DNA of 64,000 bases, from assembly GCA_024336345.1 (NCBI GenBank), contig JANFOG010000004.1:1-64000 (forward strand). The letters run 5' to 3'. Below, piece after piece: positions 22,046 through 31,645 of this stretch. The translations under genes and the position numbers were made by a program. The stretch is from Mariannaea sp. PMI_226. Its lineage: Eukaryota > Ascomycota > Sordariomycetes > Hypocreales > Nectriaceae. Below the pieces are notes generated by a model. It saw only the letters and a program-made list of their open reading frames with translations, did no database searches and was not told where the DNA came from. How positions within the stretch are numbered: the first letter of the stretch is position 1; each line of letters begins with the position of its first letter.

Positions 22046-23431
22046 GAATTCGACCCTCAAGGTGGCTGGGAATTATCAAGACTATTGTATATGTGTATCA
22101 CAAGGATCCCCAATACCATAGTTCTTCAATTAAGAATCTTTACTTGCATTTTATCCTACCTTTACTGTCAAGAAATCTATCTCTATCTTTCCATCGATTT
22201 TGGGCTGCGTTGCCGCCAAAGGAGTGGATGCCAGATGGAAGTCTCAATAGCCATTAAGCAAAACAGCAGTTTTTAGGATGAAGTAAGATTCTGTAGGTAA
22301 ACAATTCCGCCTGGACATAGCTTTGTGGCTGTAATTAGGTTGACTTGTGTTCCTGCGGCGGAATGCCAGCTGATCCCATTTTTGATTGAGTTTTGGAGCT
22401 GGATAAGATTGTATTAACTAACCATATCATTTCGGGCCTCAGATTATAGAGGAAAATTCGCCGCTCTCTGCAGCGTATATTACAGTACAAGTTTGGATTG
22501 TGATCTGCTTCATTTTTGGGGTCGTAAATATTTGTCCTTTTAAGGACCAGCCAGCCTTAGATTGTGCTCAATGCAGTAAAATGAATATGTCTGGCTCCAA
22601 TGAAAAGCAAATAACCTTATATCAGCTCTAACTCTTTGTCAGTAGGATCTTACTATTATCCAACTTATGAAGAGTCAGTTGGGACGAACCCTTATAAACT
22701 CAAGTGCCAGTTCAGCCAGAATAACAGACGGACTAGCGACTAGGCACACTCGCAAATCCGTCCCAGATCTTAACCGCCAGGCCAGATAATTAATACACCG
22801 AGCAATAATCGGATTTAATTACATGGCACAAAAAGGAACTATACCCTTATATAGGAGGTTTACCCTTAATTCTGTCACCCTTTACTCCTCATTAATCAAA
22901 TCTATTAACATGCTCATCCCAATACACATCTCATTTATCTACATCCCTCCCTAATCTTTAAAGGAACTCTCTACATTATAGTGGAGTTGGGAGACGAACT
23001 CTCCTGCAGTTCTGTTGAGATAGTTAATGCAGGGTGATCACATCGGGGCCGCCTCGGCGTCCCGGGTATCCTTCCCTTATCCAGGAAGGTTATTCAGGAA
23101 GCCCCTTTTATAAACCCTCCAGCTAGCTACGTAGTTTTACAGAAGTCACTCATAGTCACCCCTAAGTTTTTGACCCTACTGTGTAAATTCCGTGATAATA
23201 ATCAATTATGAAGCAAGTTACTAAGCCCTTACCCCACCTTGATGACTGATCATAAGCCTAAAAGCGGATAGGAGTCAGGGAAGGCTCTAAAAACGCCATT
23301 GCCTTTATGATCAAAAATGTGGCAGTGGTTTGTTAACTGGCCTATTGCCTTAATAACTCATCAGTCAGAAAATAAACAAGCAGGTATTAATTGCTTATAC
23401 ATAAGCTACTGTCGGGCAACCCTACTATCAG

Positions 23432-23476
23432 GTCAAGAATGTAGGTGTGACGATAAGTGAATTCTCTTAGACTTGA
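23432..23476. repeat. Dispersed 45 bp repeat, copy 2
   Basis: GTCAAGAATGTAGGTGTGACG and the following bases match the copy at 12245-12289, with C/T and A/G differences. Confidence 0.5.
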
Positions 23477-24781
23477 TACGTGTTGCAGTGGCTTTCGCAC
23501 ATAACTGTAAATAACTAAGGTTAGAAGAGAATTGTTTGAGAATATGTTGTAATTAATGCTTAGATGGTTACTCATATATATTTCTTAACAAGACAGGGAT
23601 GAAGGCATTGTATCTTAGTACCTTTATCCTGCGATATTCCTACAGTATACTTACAGTCAATCCTTCCTTGGCCTGGTGTGCCAAGTGATGTAATATTTCC
23701 CTCATAACCCGCTCACTCAAGTTACATAATTTACAAAAGTTTTCTTTCTCTTCTTTCAAATCAACACCTAAACATCCTCCAAGCACTAGCCAGGCCCATG
23801 TCTCGTGCATTACGGAAGTCCATTTCAAAGTCTTTCCAAAAAAAAAAAAAAAAAAAACGCTACACTTCCCAAGTAGTGAATAAAAAAGAGGCCAAGCATA
23901 TTAAATACTACCTGAATTTTAGGTCTCCTATAAGATTATCGGCTTTAGCAGGAGCCAGACCACTGGCAGTTTGCCAGCCGTGTCCATCGCCCAACAATAT
24001 ACAGTCGGCCCATGTCTTCTGAGTCGAACCTATATGAGGCATAACTAGCTGGAGCAATAAAGGCATTGCCAGCTATAAGCTATGTAAATGACACAATACC
24101 CATAGCAACTATATCAGTGAGACCTCATAGGGCTCAATGAGCGTCAGCCTTTTTGGTTAAGGAAAAGTCTTAAATAGCCTCTTTGTGGACCAAATGCGGC
24201 CGTGTAAAGAGGCTACCTCCTTCCTAGTCTACACTCGGCCCATAGAAGTGACTTGAACCATGCGTGTTGGTTGTGGGTTGTGTAGACAGCAAGTTCTTAA
24301 AAAAAGGGTTATGATAACAGAGGGAGAAGGATCTTTTTCTTTCCTTAAACAGCAAAAGTTGGGAAGCCTACTTACAGCCCAGGTTACTGTGTCGACCTCT
24401 CACAAGGTGTAAAGCCCTGGCAAGAGTGCGCTTGGGTTGTTAGTTGACTCATGTCTAATCCATGGCGCCCTGCTATGCGCATGTGCAAGTAGACTGGGCT
24501 AGTTGACATATCCAGGATCGGAAGGCGACTAAAATTAACATGTGGCTAAGATAATGGGCTGTAGAGTAGCTAATATAGGTAGGTAGATAACGTAGATTAA
24601 TTTCTACTGTAGGCAGGTAGTTGGAATTGAGGATCTTATGCCGAGATGATAGTGAAAGCTCTCTGATTGCTATTGAGGAAGGCGCGTCGTTTTTGTAGAT
24701 GGACCCCGTTTTCTTGCTGTGCTGTAGCACGCCGACCAGTGGCCTTTGGTGATAAGATATAGATTACCAACTAAACTTAAG

Positions 24782-24789
24782 TATAAATA
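24782..24789 (+). promoter_or_regulatory. TATA box of the small secreted peptide gene
   Basis: TATAAATA lies 108 bp upstream of the ATG at 24890, in a pyrimidine-rich leader. Confidence 0.5.
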
Positions 24790-24889
24790 TCATCCACCGT
24801 TTCCTCATAGTCCCTTCTCCAGACAGAAATAATCAAGTTTCCAATTCATTCTACCAAGCCTTACGAATCCTAACAACCTCATTCACATA

Positions 24890-25130
24890 ATGAAATTCAC
24901 CACTTTTTTTGCTGCCGTTGTTGCGATGGCTGGTACTGCTGCCGCAGTCGCTATCCCAGACAATTCGGTTGCCGAGCTTGAAGACAGAGCTACCATCATT
25001 TTCCAACGGGATGGTTCATTTTGTTGCACTCCATGCACCACGACCTGCCAAAATGTAAGACCAGCCTTGTTTTCTAGCGAATATAATGAGGTGGTACTAA
25101 TCGTGCATCTAGAGAGCCTACTGCTGCTAA
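24890..25130 (+). CDS. Small secreted cysteine-rich peptide precursor, CC-C-C-CC framework
   Basis: Two exons, 24890-25054 and 25113-25130, are predicted to give a 60-residue precursor. The 58 bp intron has a GTAAGA donor, a perfect TACTAAT branch site and TAG as the first AG after it, phase 0. The first 20 or so residues form a signal peptide (MKFTTFFAAVVAMAGTAAAV), then a short acidic stretch (LEDR) that may be a propeptide. The last 17 residues carry six cysteines spaced CC-x2-C-x3-C-x5-CC, the last two supplied by exon 2, so the framework exists only after splicing. No family is recognised. Role is unknown; a three-disulfide peptide acting outside the cell is the likely form. Without splicing the frame continues to 25141 and lacks the last cysteine pair. 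Confidence 0.7.
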
Positions 25131-26172
25131 GTAATTGGTAATAGTGTGGACAGCGGGAGGTATTGGGATTTTTGGGGTGCAAGTTAGTAAGCCGAGATCT
25201 TTTAGCTTAAGCCATATAATAAATCCCTCGCATTCTTTGATGCACCTAAGGTTAGTGTGAAATCTCCAGTTGACTGTGCAGCAAGGCGTGAGGTTCTAGT
25301 CATATGTGTATCCTTCTCAATACTCCATACGGACGGTGCACCTCAATTCTTTCAGGCGCTCACCAAAATCTTGTAACAGTAATCTGGCGTTAATGGGGGA
25401 TACTAAGCTGGAGTAGATTTTCTACAGCGGAAACGATTGCTATTACGGAATGCATATAGTCTAGAACGTCTGTGACATTGCCGAAACATGATTCTAGATC
25501 GTTATAATACGCATAGGTTGATAGAGACAAAAGAAACATATATACAAGACTACAACAGTCCTTAAAGATAACGAGCTGAAAAGAAGCTATAGGAAATAGG
25601 ATAGTTATACTCTCTAAGGGGAGATAAAGGTAGGAGGGTTAGGTTGGAGGAAACAAAGAAATCCTGGAATAATATATAATAGAAATTCCACACAAACATT
25701 AAGAAGGGTTTTAGAGAGAACCAACTTTGAATTTATAACAAGGAGACCCTAAAAGTCTAGAACTCTAATTCTGTAGTCGCCCCTCTGGCTCCGTAGCAGC
25801 CCCCTAGCCAAGAGAAAGATAGCACCTTGATTGAAAGGTTCACTGCCTTGACTTCCGATAAACAAATAAGGAAGAAAAGGCTGAGCGGTCAGTAGGAGTG
25901 AACCTTAACATTCTGATGATATATAGAAATGACTTAACATACTTTCTATATCTATCAAAAGTCTGGGCTCATAAGTCAGCTTCCACTAAGATGGGCCCAT
26001 TATTCTAAGGTACCGGTATTATATAGGTTAAATCCTTTTAAGTTACCATTCCCTCCGCAGACTAGGTATATTAGGGCTAGGTAGAGGTAGGAAGTTTAAG
26101 AAATTTAGGTTATTAAACCCTTTGGTTAAATTGCTTTATATAGTTTCTTAGTATTAAATAAAATTACCAGTC
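25131..26172. other. Gene-free stretch
   Basis: No open frame with recognisable features. Composition is moderately AT-rich with many A/G-rich patches. It includes the 3' flanks of both neighbouring genes. Confidence 0.5.
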
Positions 26173-28743
26173 TTAGGGAAAACCCCAATTAGAAGGATCG
26201 AGATCATGCAGAATGGAATTGCCAAAGTTAGAAAATTCCCCCCCAAGTGATTGAAAGGCTTGGCTTATTTGATTGGCGCTGAAGCCGATTTGGCCTAGCA
26301 CGCCATTGATTTGGTCGGCACTCCAGCCGTACGCACCACTCAGTGCGGAGGCTATTTGCGCAGCATCGCTGCCAAACACAGTTTGGAGTGCCGAAGCCAC
26401 CTGTTCGCCCGTATACCCGACCTGCTGCATCACTTGCGCCACACCCAGTTGTGTCATGCCAAAAGCACTTTGGAGTCCCCCAACTATCTGCTCGGGGCCG
26501 AAGCCTGCGTCCTTCATGGTAGAGGCTACCTGTACAGCATCTTGATTGAAAGCATTTTGCAAGACGCTGGCAACTGAGTTAACTCCGGTGATGACGTCCT
26601 GCTGAACCTTGCCTGCCCACGCGACACCCGTACTCAGCAGGTCGCCGAAGATTTGCTCGGCGTTTTGCTCGATGTTGTTGACAATAGACGACAGTAAATC
26701 GCTCAATGTTTGAATGTTCACATCAGCCGTGAAGTCGCCGAAGTTGCGGGTTAAGCCTTCGAAATCGAAGCTGCCCCCGACTTTCAGGACGATGTCCGAC
26801 GAGCTTGTACTTAGTGCGAAGTGCGCACCAACCGATGTCTGCAAGGAAATGGAGCCCAGACTGACTCCACCGATCGAGGGTAGTGGAATAGTGTCATTGA
26901 TGCCGTACTGAAACGCGGCGCTCAAGTTGTGAAAATCGGATAATGTGCAACTCATATTCGAGGTCAGCAGCCCGCTGAAGCCCACGTCGAACGTAATGCC
27001 GCTCGAGGTGATATCGGCATCCAGGTGTACATTTTCGACCTCGAATAAACTCACAGCAGCGTTGAGGTGCAGGAAGGGCGAGGCCAACGTCTGGAGCTTC
27101 AACACTGCGCCACCGGGAGGCACCAGCTGCTTCGTCGTGGCATCTTTGAGCGCCTGCTTCTGCGCGGCCTTGGTGACGAGCTGATTGTTTTTGATGGGAT
27201 TACCGTTAGCATCCACCTTGACGGAAACGCCAGTGCCATCTCCCTTTATCGCGAATATGCTGCCGAGTGCCAGGGGAGCCATCTCGATGTCAGCTGTCAG
27301 CCCGTTGGTGAGATCAATTTCCACATCGCCGTAGAAGCTAAAGTCAAAGATGTTGGCAGCTGCGCTGAAGCCGTAACCCATATTGGAGAGCGACCCGTCA
27401 GGCAACGCCACAGGTTCCATGGGGTTTTCAGACCACTGGAAGGATAGATCGGTAAATAACACTGGTACGTCCACAGGGCAATGGACATTGGTGAAGACGG
27501 TAAACACGTCCGTCAAGTGCATCTGAGGAACGTAGAAGGAAATATAGAGGGGGTTTGGCACCTCCTCTATCAACTGGCACACAACCACGAATGTGTCATC
27601 ATCAAGGGCCACTAGGGTGCCGCTACCAGGGTCACCGATGTGTAGTTGACCTGACAAGCCAATCGCCGCACTTGGCGGCTCGAAGATGATCCCAATGCCA
27701 ACGCCAAACGTATCAAAGTGCACACCCTTCATCACTGGTGGCGCTGGGAGTGAGGTCTTGTCTCCCTTTATGACTACGCCGAAATTGGCCTCGATATTGT
27801 CGATGACCATGGACACATCAGCCTCAAATTGCTTCCCGAATATATTGAAAGGGATTTCGCCAGTAACGGTGAAGACAATGAACTTGAATAGTGGGTTGAC
27901 GTCAATGATGACAGTGGGTTTATTGATGGTCAAGGTTGCCGAGTCGCCAAAGGGTACGTGCATAGCATCAAGGCTGATAGAGAGGCGGGTGCCCAAAAAG
28001 CCCATGTTGAAACCGTGATTGATACTAACCGCAACCTGAAGTTGCTGGACGTTAAACAGCGATCCGAAGAATTGCAGTGCGGCATCTGACTGGGCAGGCA
28101 GCTTCTTCAGGTCTATCCCTGCTTGAAGGGCAAGTACATCGTTGTGAGTATTACAAGTGAACTTGGTCACCACGATGTCCGGAAGGAAGGACGGCCAGGT
28201 TCCGCCTAACAGCGTCGCCAGAGTACTGAGCGAATACAGGGCCTGGTTCAGAGGCTTGCCTTTGGCCTCAGGTTGCTCGGCGGTGTATGTAATGCCCATC
28301 ATGTAGGTAGCAAAAGTGCAGTTCGCATAGGGGTGATGCTTGGCAAAGAACTGGTTCACGGGCGTTACCTGTGGCTTTGAGTTGTCTTTCCAGAGGTCCT
28401 TAAAGGCCAAAGTGAGTGGGTCGTTCTTATTATCGGTGATAAAAGTGATGAAATTCATGGTCTGAGCCATGGCGTTGACATCGGCTGGCCCTACGCCAAA
28501 CGGCCCAGTACTGACCTCTGGCAAGTAGATGAGCCGTGCCAGGGGGGAATTAGACGTTGCATTGCTAACGATGAGCACCGAGGTTGAGTGAATGAGCTGC
28601 ACTGAAGCCGTGGTATTGGCCGGTACCGTTGCAATCGAGGTCAAGGTGCCAAAATAATTGGTCTTGTCTTGAGTACTAAATGAGTCGTAGACCGTGACGG
28701 TGAAATCCAAGCGATTAGCAAAAGATATGGTGGGGGCAGGCAT
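26173..28743 (-). CDS. Large intronless protein of unknown function with C-terminal 29-residue helical repeats
   Basis: 856 residues from the ATG at 28743; the frame is open further upstream but without an ATG. No signal peptide is seen. Residues 1-175 form a domain shared with the divergent neighbour at 29972: FTVTVYDSF, IATVPANTT, FITFITDNKNDP, VNQFFAKHHPYANC and ALYSLSTL match VGIYDVF, LATVPNGTT, FKFIKYAQANPS, VNKFFQATGSFKLC and YYLYSL. Residues about 200-680 are rich in alternating hydrophobics and Gly, predicted beta (for example VGAHFALSTSSSDIVLKVGG). Residues about 728-835 hold three and a half helical repeats of 29-30 residues with the pattern LQxxFxxxxxxVAxxMxxxGxxxEQVxxA. The lack of introns in 2.6 kb is unusual beside its intron-bearing neighbours. 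I know no family for it. The shared domain and head-to-head layout suggest the two products work together. Confidence 0.82.
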   Translation of the reverse strand: MPAPTISFANRLDFTVTVYDSFSTQDKTNYFGTLTSIATVPANTTASVQLIHSTSVLIVSNATSNSPLARLIYLPEVSTGPFGVGPADVNAMAQTMNFITFITDNKNDPLTLAFKDLWKDNSKPQVTPVNQFFAKHHPYANCTFATYMMGITYTAEQPEAKGKPLNQALYSLSTLATLLGGTWPSFLPDIVVTKFTCNTHNDVLALQAGIDLKKLPAQSDAALQFFGSLFNVQQLQVAVSINHGFNMGFLGTRLSISLDAMHVPFGDSATLTINKPTVIIDVNPLFKFIVFTVTGEIPFNIFGKQFEADVSMVIDNIEANFGVVIKGDKTSLPAPPVMKGVHFDTFGVGIGIIFEPPSAAIGLSGQLHIGDPGSGTLVALDDDTFVVVCQLIEEVPNPLYISFYVPQMHLTDVFTVFTNVHCPVDVPVLFTDLSFQWSENPMEPVALPDGSLSNMGYGFSAAANIFDFSFYGDVEIDLTNGLTADIEMAPLALGSIFAIKGDGTGVSVKVDANGNPIKNNQLVTKAAQKQALKDATTKQLVPPGGAVLKLQTLASPFLHLNAAVSLFEVENVHLDADITSSGITFDVGFSGLLTSNMSCTLSDFHNLSAAFQYGINDTIPLPSIGGVSLGSISLQTSVGAHFALSTSSSDIVLKVGGSFDFEGLTRNFGDFTADVNIQTLSDLLSSIVNNIEQNAEQIFGDLLSTGVAWAGKVQQDVITGVNSVASVLQNAFNQDAVQVASTMKDAGFGPEQIVGGLQSAFGMTQLGVAQVMQQVGYTGEQVASALQTVFGSDAAQIASALSGAYGWSADQINGVLGQIGFSANQISQAFQSLGGEFSNFGNSILHDLDPSNWGFP

Positions 28744-29971
28744 TGTGATAGGGTTAAGAAGTGCGTAAAAAAAAAGAAGAGAGAAAATTGAAGGCAATTA
28801 ATAAAATCCCTGGAAGCTGTGGTTGTTGTTTTGGTGGTGGTGGTTGTTAATTATCAATTTCATCCAGAGGAATATTAACGGGTAGGTCGTTCAAGACTAC
28901 TATATCTGCGATCTATTAGTCGTTTGACACGACTAGCTCATCTATAGCCCCCGGATGTACCCGCCAGATACCATTTCCCCGTCCTAGGGCGAAGTATCTG
29001 CTTCCCTTCTTGAGGGCGCTAAGAATGCTCTGTGCTCTAGACTTTGCATGTGATTGCGCTTTTTCTTTGTTTGTTGAACATCTAGACCGTATATGCAGGT
29101 TGGAATCATCAGCTCAGTCACCGCTTATGGTGATGTAAACCAATAGCGACAATGGTGGCTGGCGGCACACGACTATTAGTGTGAGTCTAGGTGTGATGGG
29201 CGGCCCGAGTGGCCTATAGTCCTTTGGTGGGGCTAGCTACCTCGAAACAAAACTGATAAAAATGATTCTAGGACTGCATGTTTGAAATCAATCCCAAGAA
29301 TAGTGGCTGGCTGAATACGAAGAAAAGTGTGAGTCCAGGCGTGCTGACTTCTCATGGGGGGCAACTTCAACCATTGCAGCTGGGGGTTTGATACTGAGAG
29401 TAGTAAGTCCTGGGCTGGGTATGATCTGCAGTGAATCTTGAGCTGGCTGATTTGAATCAGTATCGAAAATGTAGGCTAGCTTATTTGAATTGATAGTCGG
29501 AATAGTGGCTGGCTGAATATGACTGATGTCTTTGAGGCCCATAGTGCTCTTTACCTGTCCCTCCAACTACTACATAGTATAGATACTTAGGCTTTTAAGT
29601 AATTTGTTAAGAATGAAAGTATTCAACGTCATCTGACAACACATGATTGGGTAATGACTGAGGGGGACGGGTAAAGAGCATCCTGGGCCTTATGGAGATA
29701 GTGTGTGTTCAGGTATGATGTGTCCTAGCGGGGGGAGGACTTCAACAATTTCAGCCGACACAGCAATAGCAACATTATTCGACTACCGTTTGCGTCTATG
29801 CCCACTACAGCGGGAGGGATTTTGTGTATAAATAACTGCAAAGAATCCTCGATTCCTGTTTGATTCACATCCATAACCATTCGTGCTTACAATTATTCAA
29901 TACGTCCGAAACGCTTACTTCGCGCTTGTCAACTCGGCCATTCGTGCTTTTACTCTTAACCTTGAACAATC
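28744..29971. promoter_or_regulatory. 1.2 kb bidirectional promoter region of the divergent pair
   Basis: It separates two genes that share an N-terminal domain. It contains three copies of a GTGTGAGTCYAGGYGTG-like element: 29179-29195, 29327-29343 and a weaker one from 29701. Two copies of GAATAGTGGCTGGCTGAATA lie near 29300 and 29500. A TATAAATA at 29827 serves the right-hand gene. Repeated elements of this kind could coordinate both genes; this is inference. Confidence 0.45.
29827..29834 (+). promoter_or_regulatory. TATA box of the gene at 29972
   Basis: TATAAATA lies 145 bp upstream of the ATG. Confidence 0.5.
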
Positions 29972-31645
29972 ATGAGTTCCACCACTTCCAATCCCATTGC
30001 CACAATTACCAACAAGTCGGGGTATGATGTGGGCATATACGATGTGTTCAACCCCAGCACCAACTCCAGTACGCCGGGGCCATTGACGTACACACTACTG
30101 GCCACTGTACCTAACGGTACTACTGCCCAGCAGGTGCAAACCATTCGTTTTGCCAGCCAACTGCAGGCAATGTTTACAGGCACCATGAAAGCACTAAACG
30201 ACAACTACTACCTGCAGTTTCCTGTGGCCGTGCTTGTGGTTTCCCCTTTCGCAGATTCAAATGCCTTCACTATCACTAGTGATATGCAGCAAAGCATGGT
30301 AGACTCCTTCAAGTTCATCAAGTACGCGCAGGCCAACCCGTCATCGCAACTGGCCACGCAATTCCGCACAGCCCTAGGCGATAAGACAAGCCAGAAAGAT
30401 GCGGTCAACAAGTTTTTCCAGGCTACTGGCAGCTTCAAGCTGTGCACAATAACTACCTGGACAGCGGTTTTCACCTGGCAAGCCCAGTTCACGAACCCTT
30501 GGCAGGGCACCTACTATCTCTACAGCCTGGGTAGTAGCAGTGGGGGCAGCACTTCAGACTCATCAGCCCCAGCTCTGGTAGCAACGCTGGCCATTACAGC
30601 TAGCGCCGCGGCCAACTCGGCCGTGCTGACAATGGCTGGCACAAATAACGAGAACACATCGGTAGTGATGGCAGGCGATGGCACGATGCAGGAGCAAAAC
30701 CAAGGCACTGGCAACCTATCCGTGGCGCTGACCCCGACCTGGCTGAACATTGCCCAGACCAGCCAGCAAGATGGCAAGACCGTGTCCAACTATGTCATTG
30801 GGGCTGCGTTCACGGGCACCATCAACGGGGTGAAGGTGGCTGGTAACCTCAATCAGCTGGCCATCCCAAGCTCCTCGGATAACTCCAAGAACGCCAATAA
30901 TAAGAACTCGGCTAACGGGTTTACTCTTAGCTCCCTTGAGGGCTTGGTCGGAATGTTGACAAGCATTGGTATGCTGTATTACATGGCCAAGGGCCACAAG
31001 GAGGCCGAGACGCAAAAGAAAAACGATGTGCAGAAAGACTCCACCGGCAAGTCGGACGCGCAAGCAAAAGAAAACAAAGTTGAAGCGGACTATCAGGCAA
31101 AAGATGTGCCTCAAGTGCGCGCAGAGTCGAAGAAGGTGGAGGCCACCGTGTCAAATGTGCAGCAGGGCTATAAGGAGGTCGGCCAGGCCCAAGACATCCA
31201 AAACAAGCAGGATACTATACGAGAGCAGGAAAAGCAGCTAGAGGAGATTTTGGAAGGTGGCGCTCCGTCCCAGGCTACTGAGGACGCGGCTGTGAACCTC
31301 CAAAAGGCCGGCAACGAACTAGAAAAAGCGATCGACCCGGCCTCGAGTGCGGATGCTCGCGACGCTGCTTTGGCTGATGCCACCACCATTCTCACTGACA
31401 CGAGCACCAACCTTCAGCAGCAGTTGCAAGACGAGGGCAGTCAGCTTTCACAGGAGGAAGAACAGGCGCTAAAAGACACCCAGGACGCGCTAGACAAAGT
31501 GCAGGAGCAGGCCAAAGCCCAAGAGGAGAACCAAAGGGAGCAAGAGGAGCAGGACAAGAATGATGTAGACGAACAGGTAGACGACGACCAGTTTGAAGAT
31601 CCCGAGGCAGAAGACGCACGTCCCTTCGAAGGGGGGGTGGAATAA
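29972..31645 (+). CDS. Unknown protein: shared N-terminal domain, one hydrophobic helix, long charged coiled coil
   Basis: An intronless 557-residue protein without a signal peptide. Residues 1-186 are homologous to the start of the divergent neighbour (YDVF, ATVPNGTT, FIKYAQANPSS, VNKFFQ, YYLYSL). Residues 187-300 form a Ser/Thr/Gly-rich predicted beta region (NTSVVMAGDGTMQEQNQG). Residues 322-339 (LEGLVGMLTSIGMLYYMA) form one hydrophobic segment, possibly a membrane or pore helix. Residues about 340-545 are a very polar Gln/Glu/Lys/Ala stretch with coiled-coil character, ending in an acidic tail (EDPEAEDARPFEGG). No family is recognised. With its neighbour it looks like a two-component set built on one common domain; bacterial-style transfer is possible given the lack of introns, but composition alone does not prove it. 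Confidence 0.82.
   Translation: MSSTTSNPIATITNKSGYDVGIYDVFNPSTNSSTPGPLTYTLLATVPNGTTAQQVQTIRFASQLQAMFTGTMKALNDNYYLQFPVAVLVVSPFADSNAFTITSDMQQSMVDSFKFIKYAQANPSSQLATQFRTALGDKTSQKDAVNKFFQATGSFKLCTITTWTAVFTWQAQFTNPWQGTYYLYSLGSSSGGSTSDSSAPALVATLAITASAAANSAVLTMAGTNNENTSVVMAGDGTMQEQNQGTGNLSVALTPTWLNIAQTSQQDGKTVSNYVIGAAFTGTINGVKVAGNLNQLAIPSSSDNSKNANNKNSANGFTLSSLEGLVGMLTSIGMLYYMAKGHKEAETQKKNDVQKDSTGKSDAQAKENKVEADYQAKDVPQVRAESKKVEATVSNVQQGYKEVGQAQDIQNKQDTIREQEKQLEEILEGGAPSQATEDAAVNLQKAGNELEKAIDPASSADARDAALADATTILTDTSTNLQQQLQDEGSQLSQEEEQALKDTQDALDKVQEQAKAQEENQREQEEQDKNDVDEQVDDDQFEDPEAEDARPFEGGVE

Larger units (their letters stand above)
22046..24889. other. Long gene-free stretch
   Basis: No gene is supported. 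It contains the 45 bp repeat copy at 23432-23476 and an A20 tract at 23838-23857. A TGTTGAGAT start at about 23016 followed by GC-rich sequence could be an old LTR edge, but no partner end was found. The final 110 bases are the promoter of the small secreted peptide gene. Confidence 0.5.

Noticed and set aside
23016..23645. Possible solo LTR beginning TGTTGAGAT and ending near CCTACA
   Set aside because: No matching second copy, no inverted terminal match and no target-site duplication could be found.
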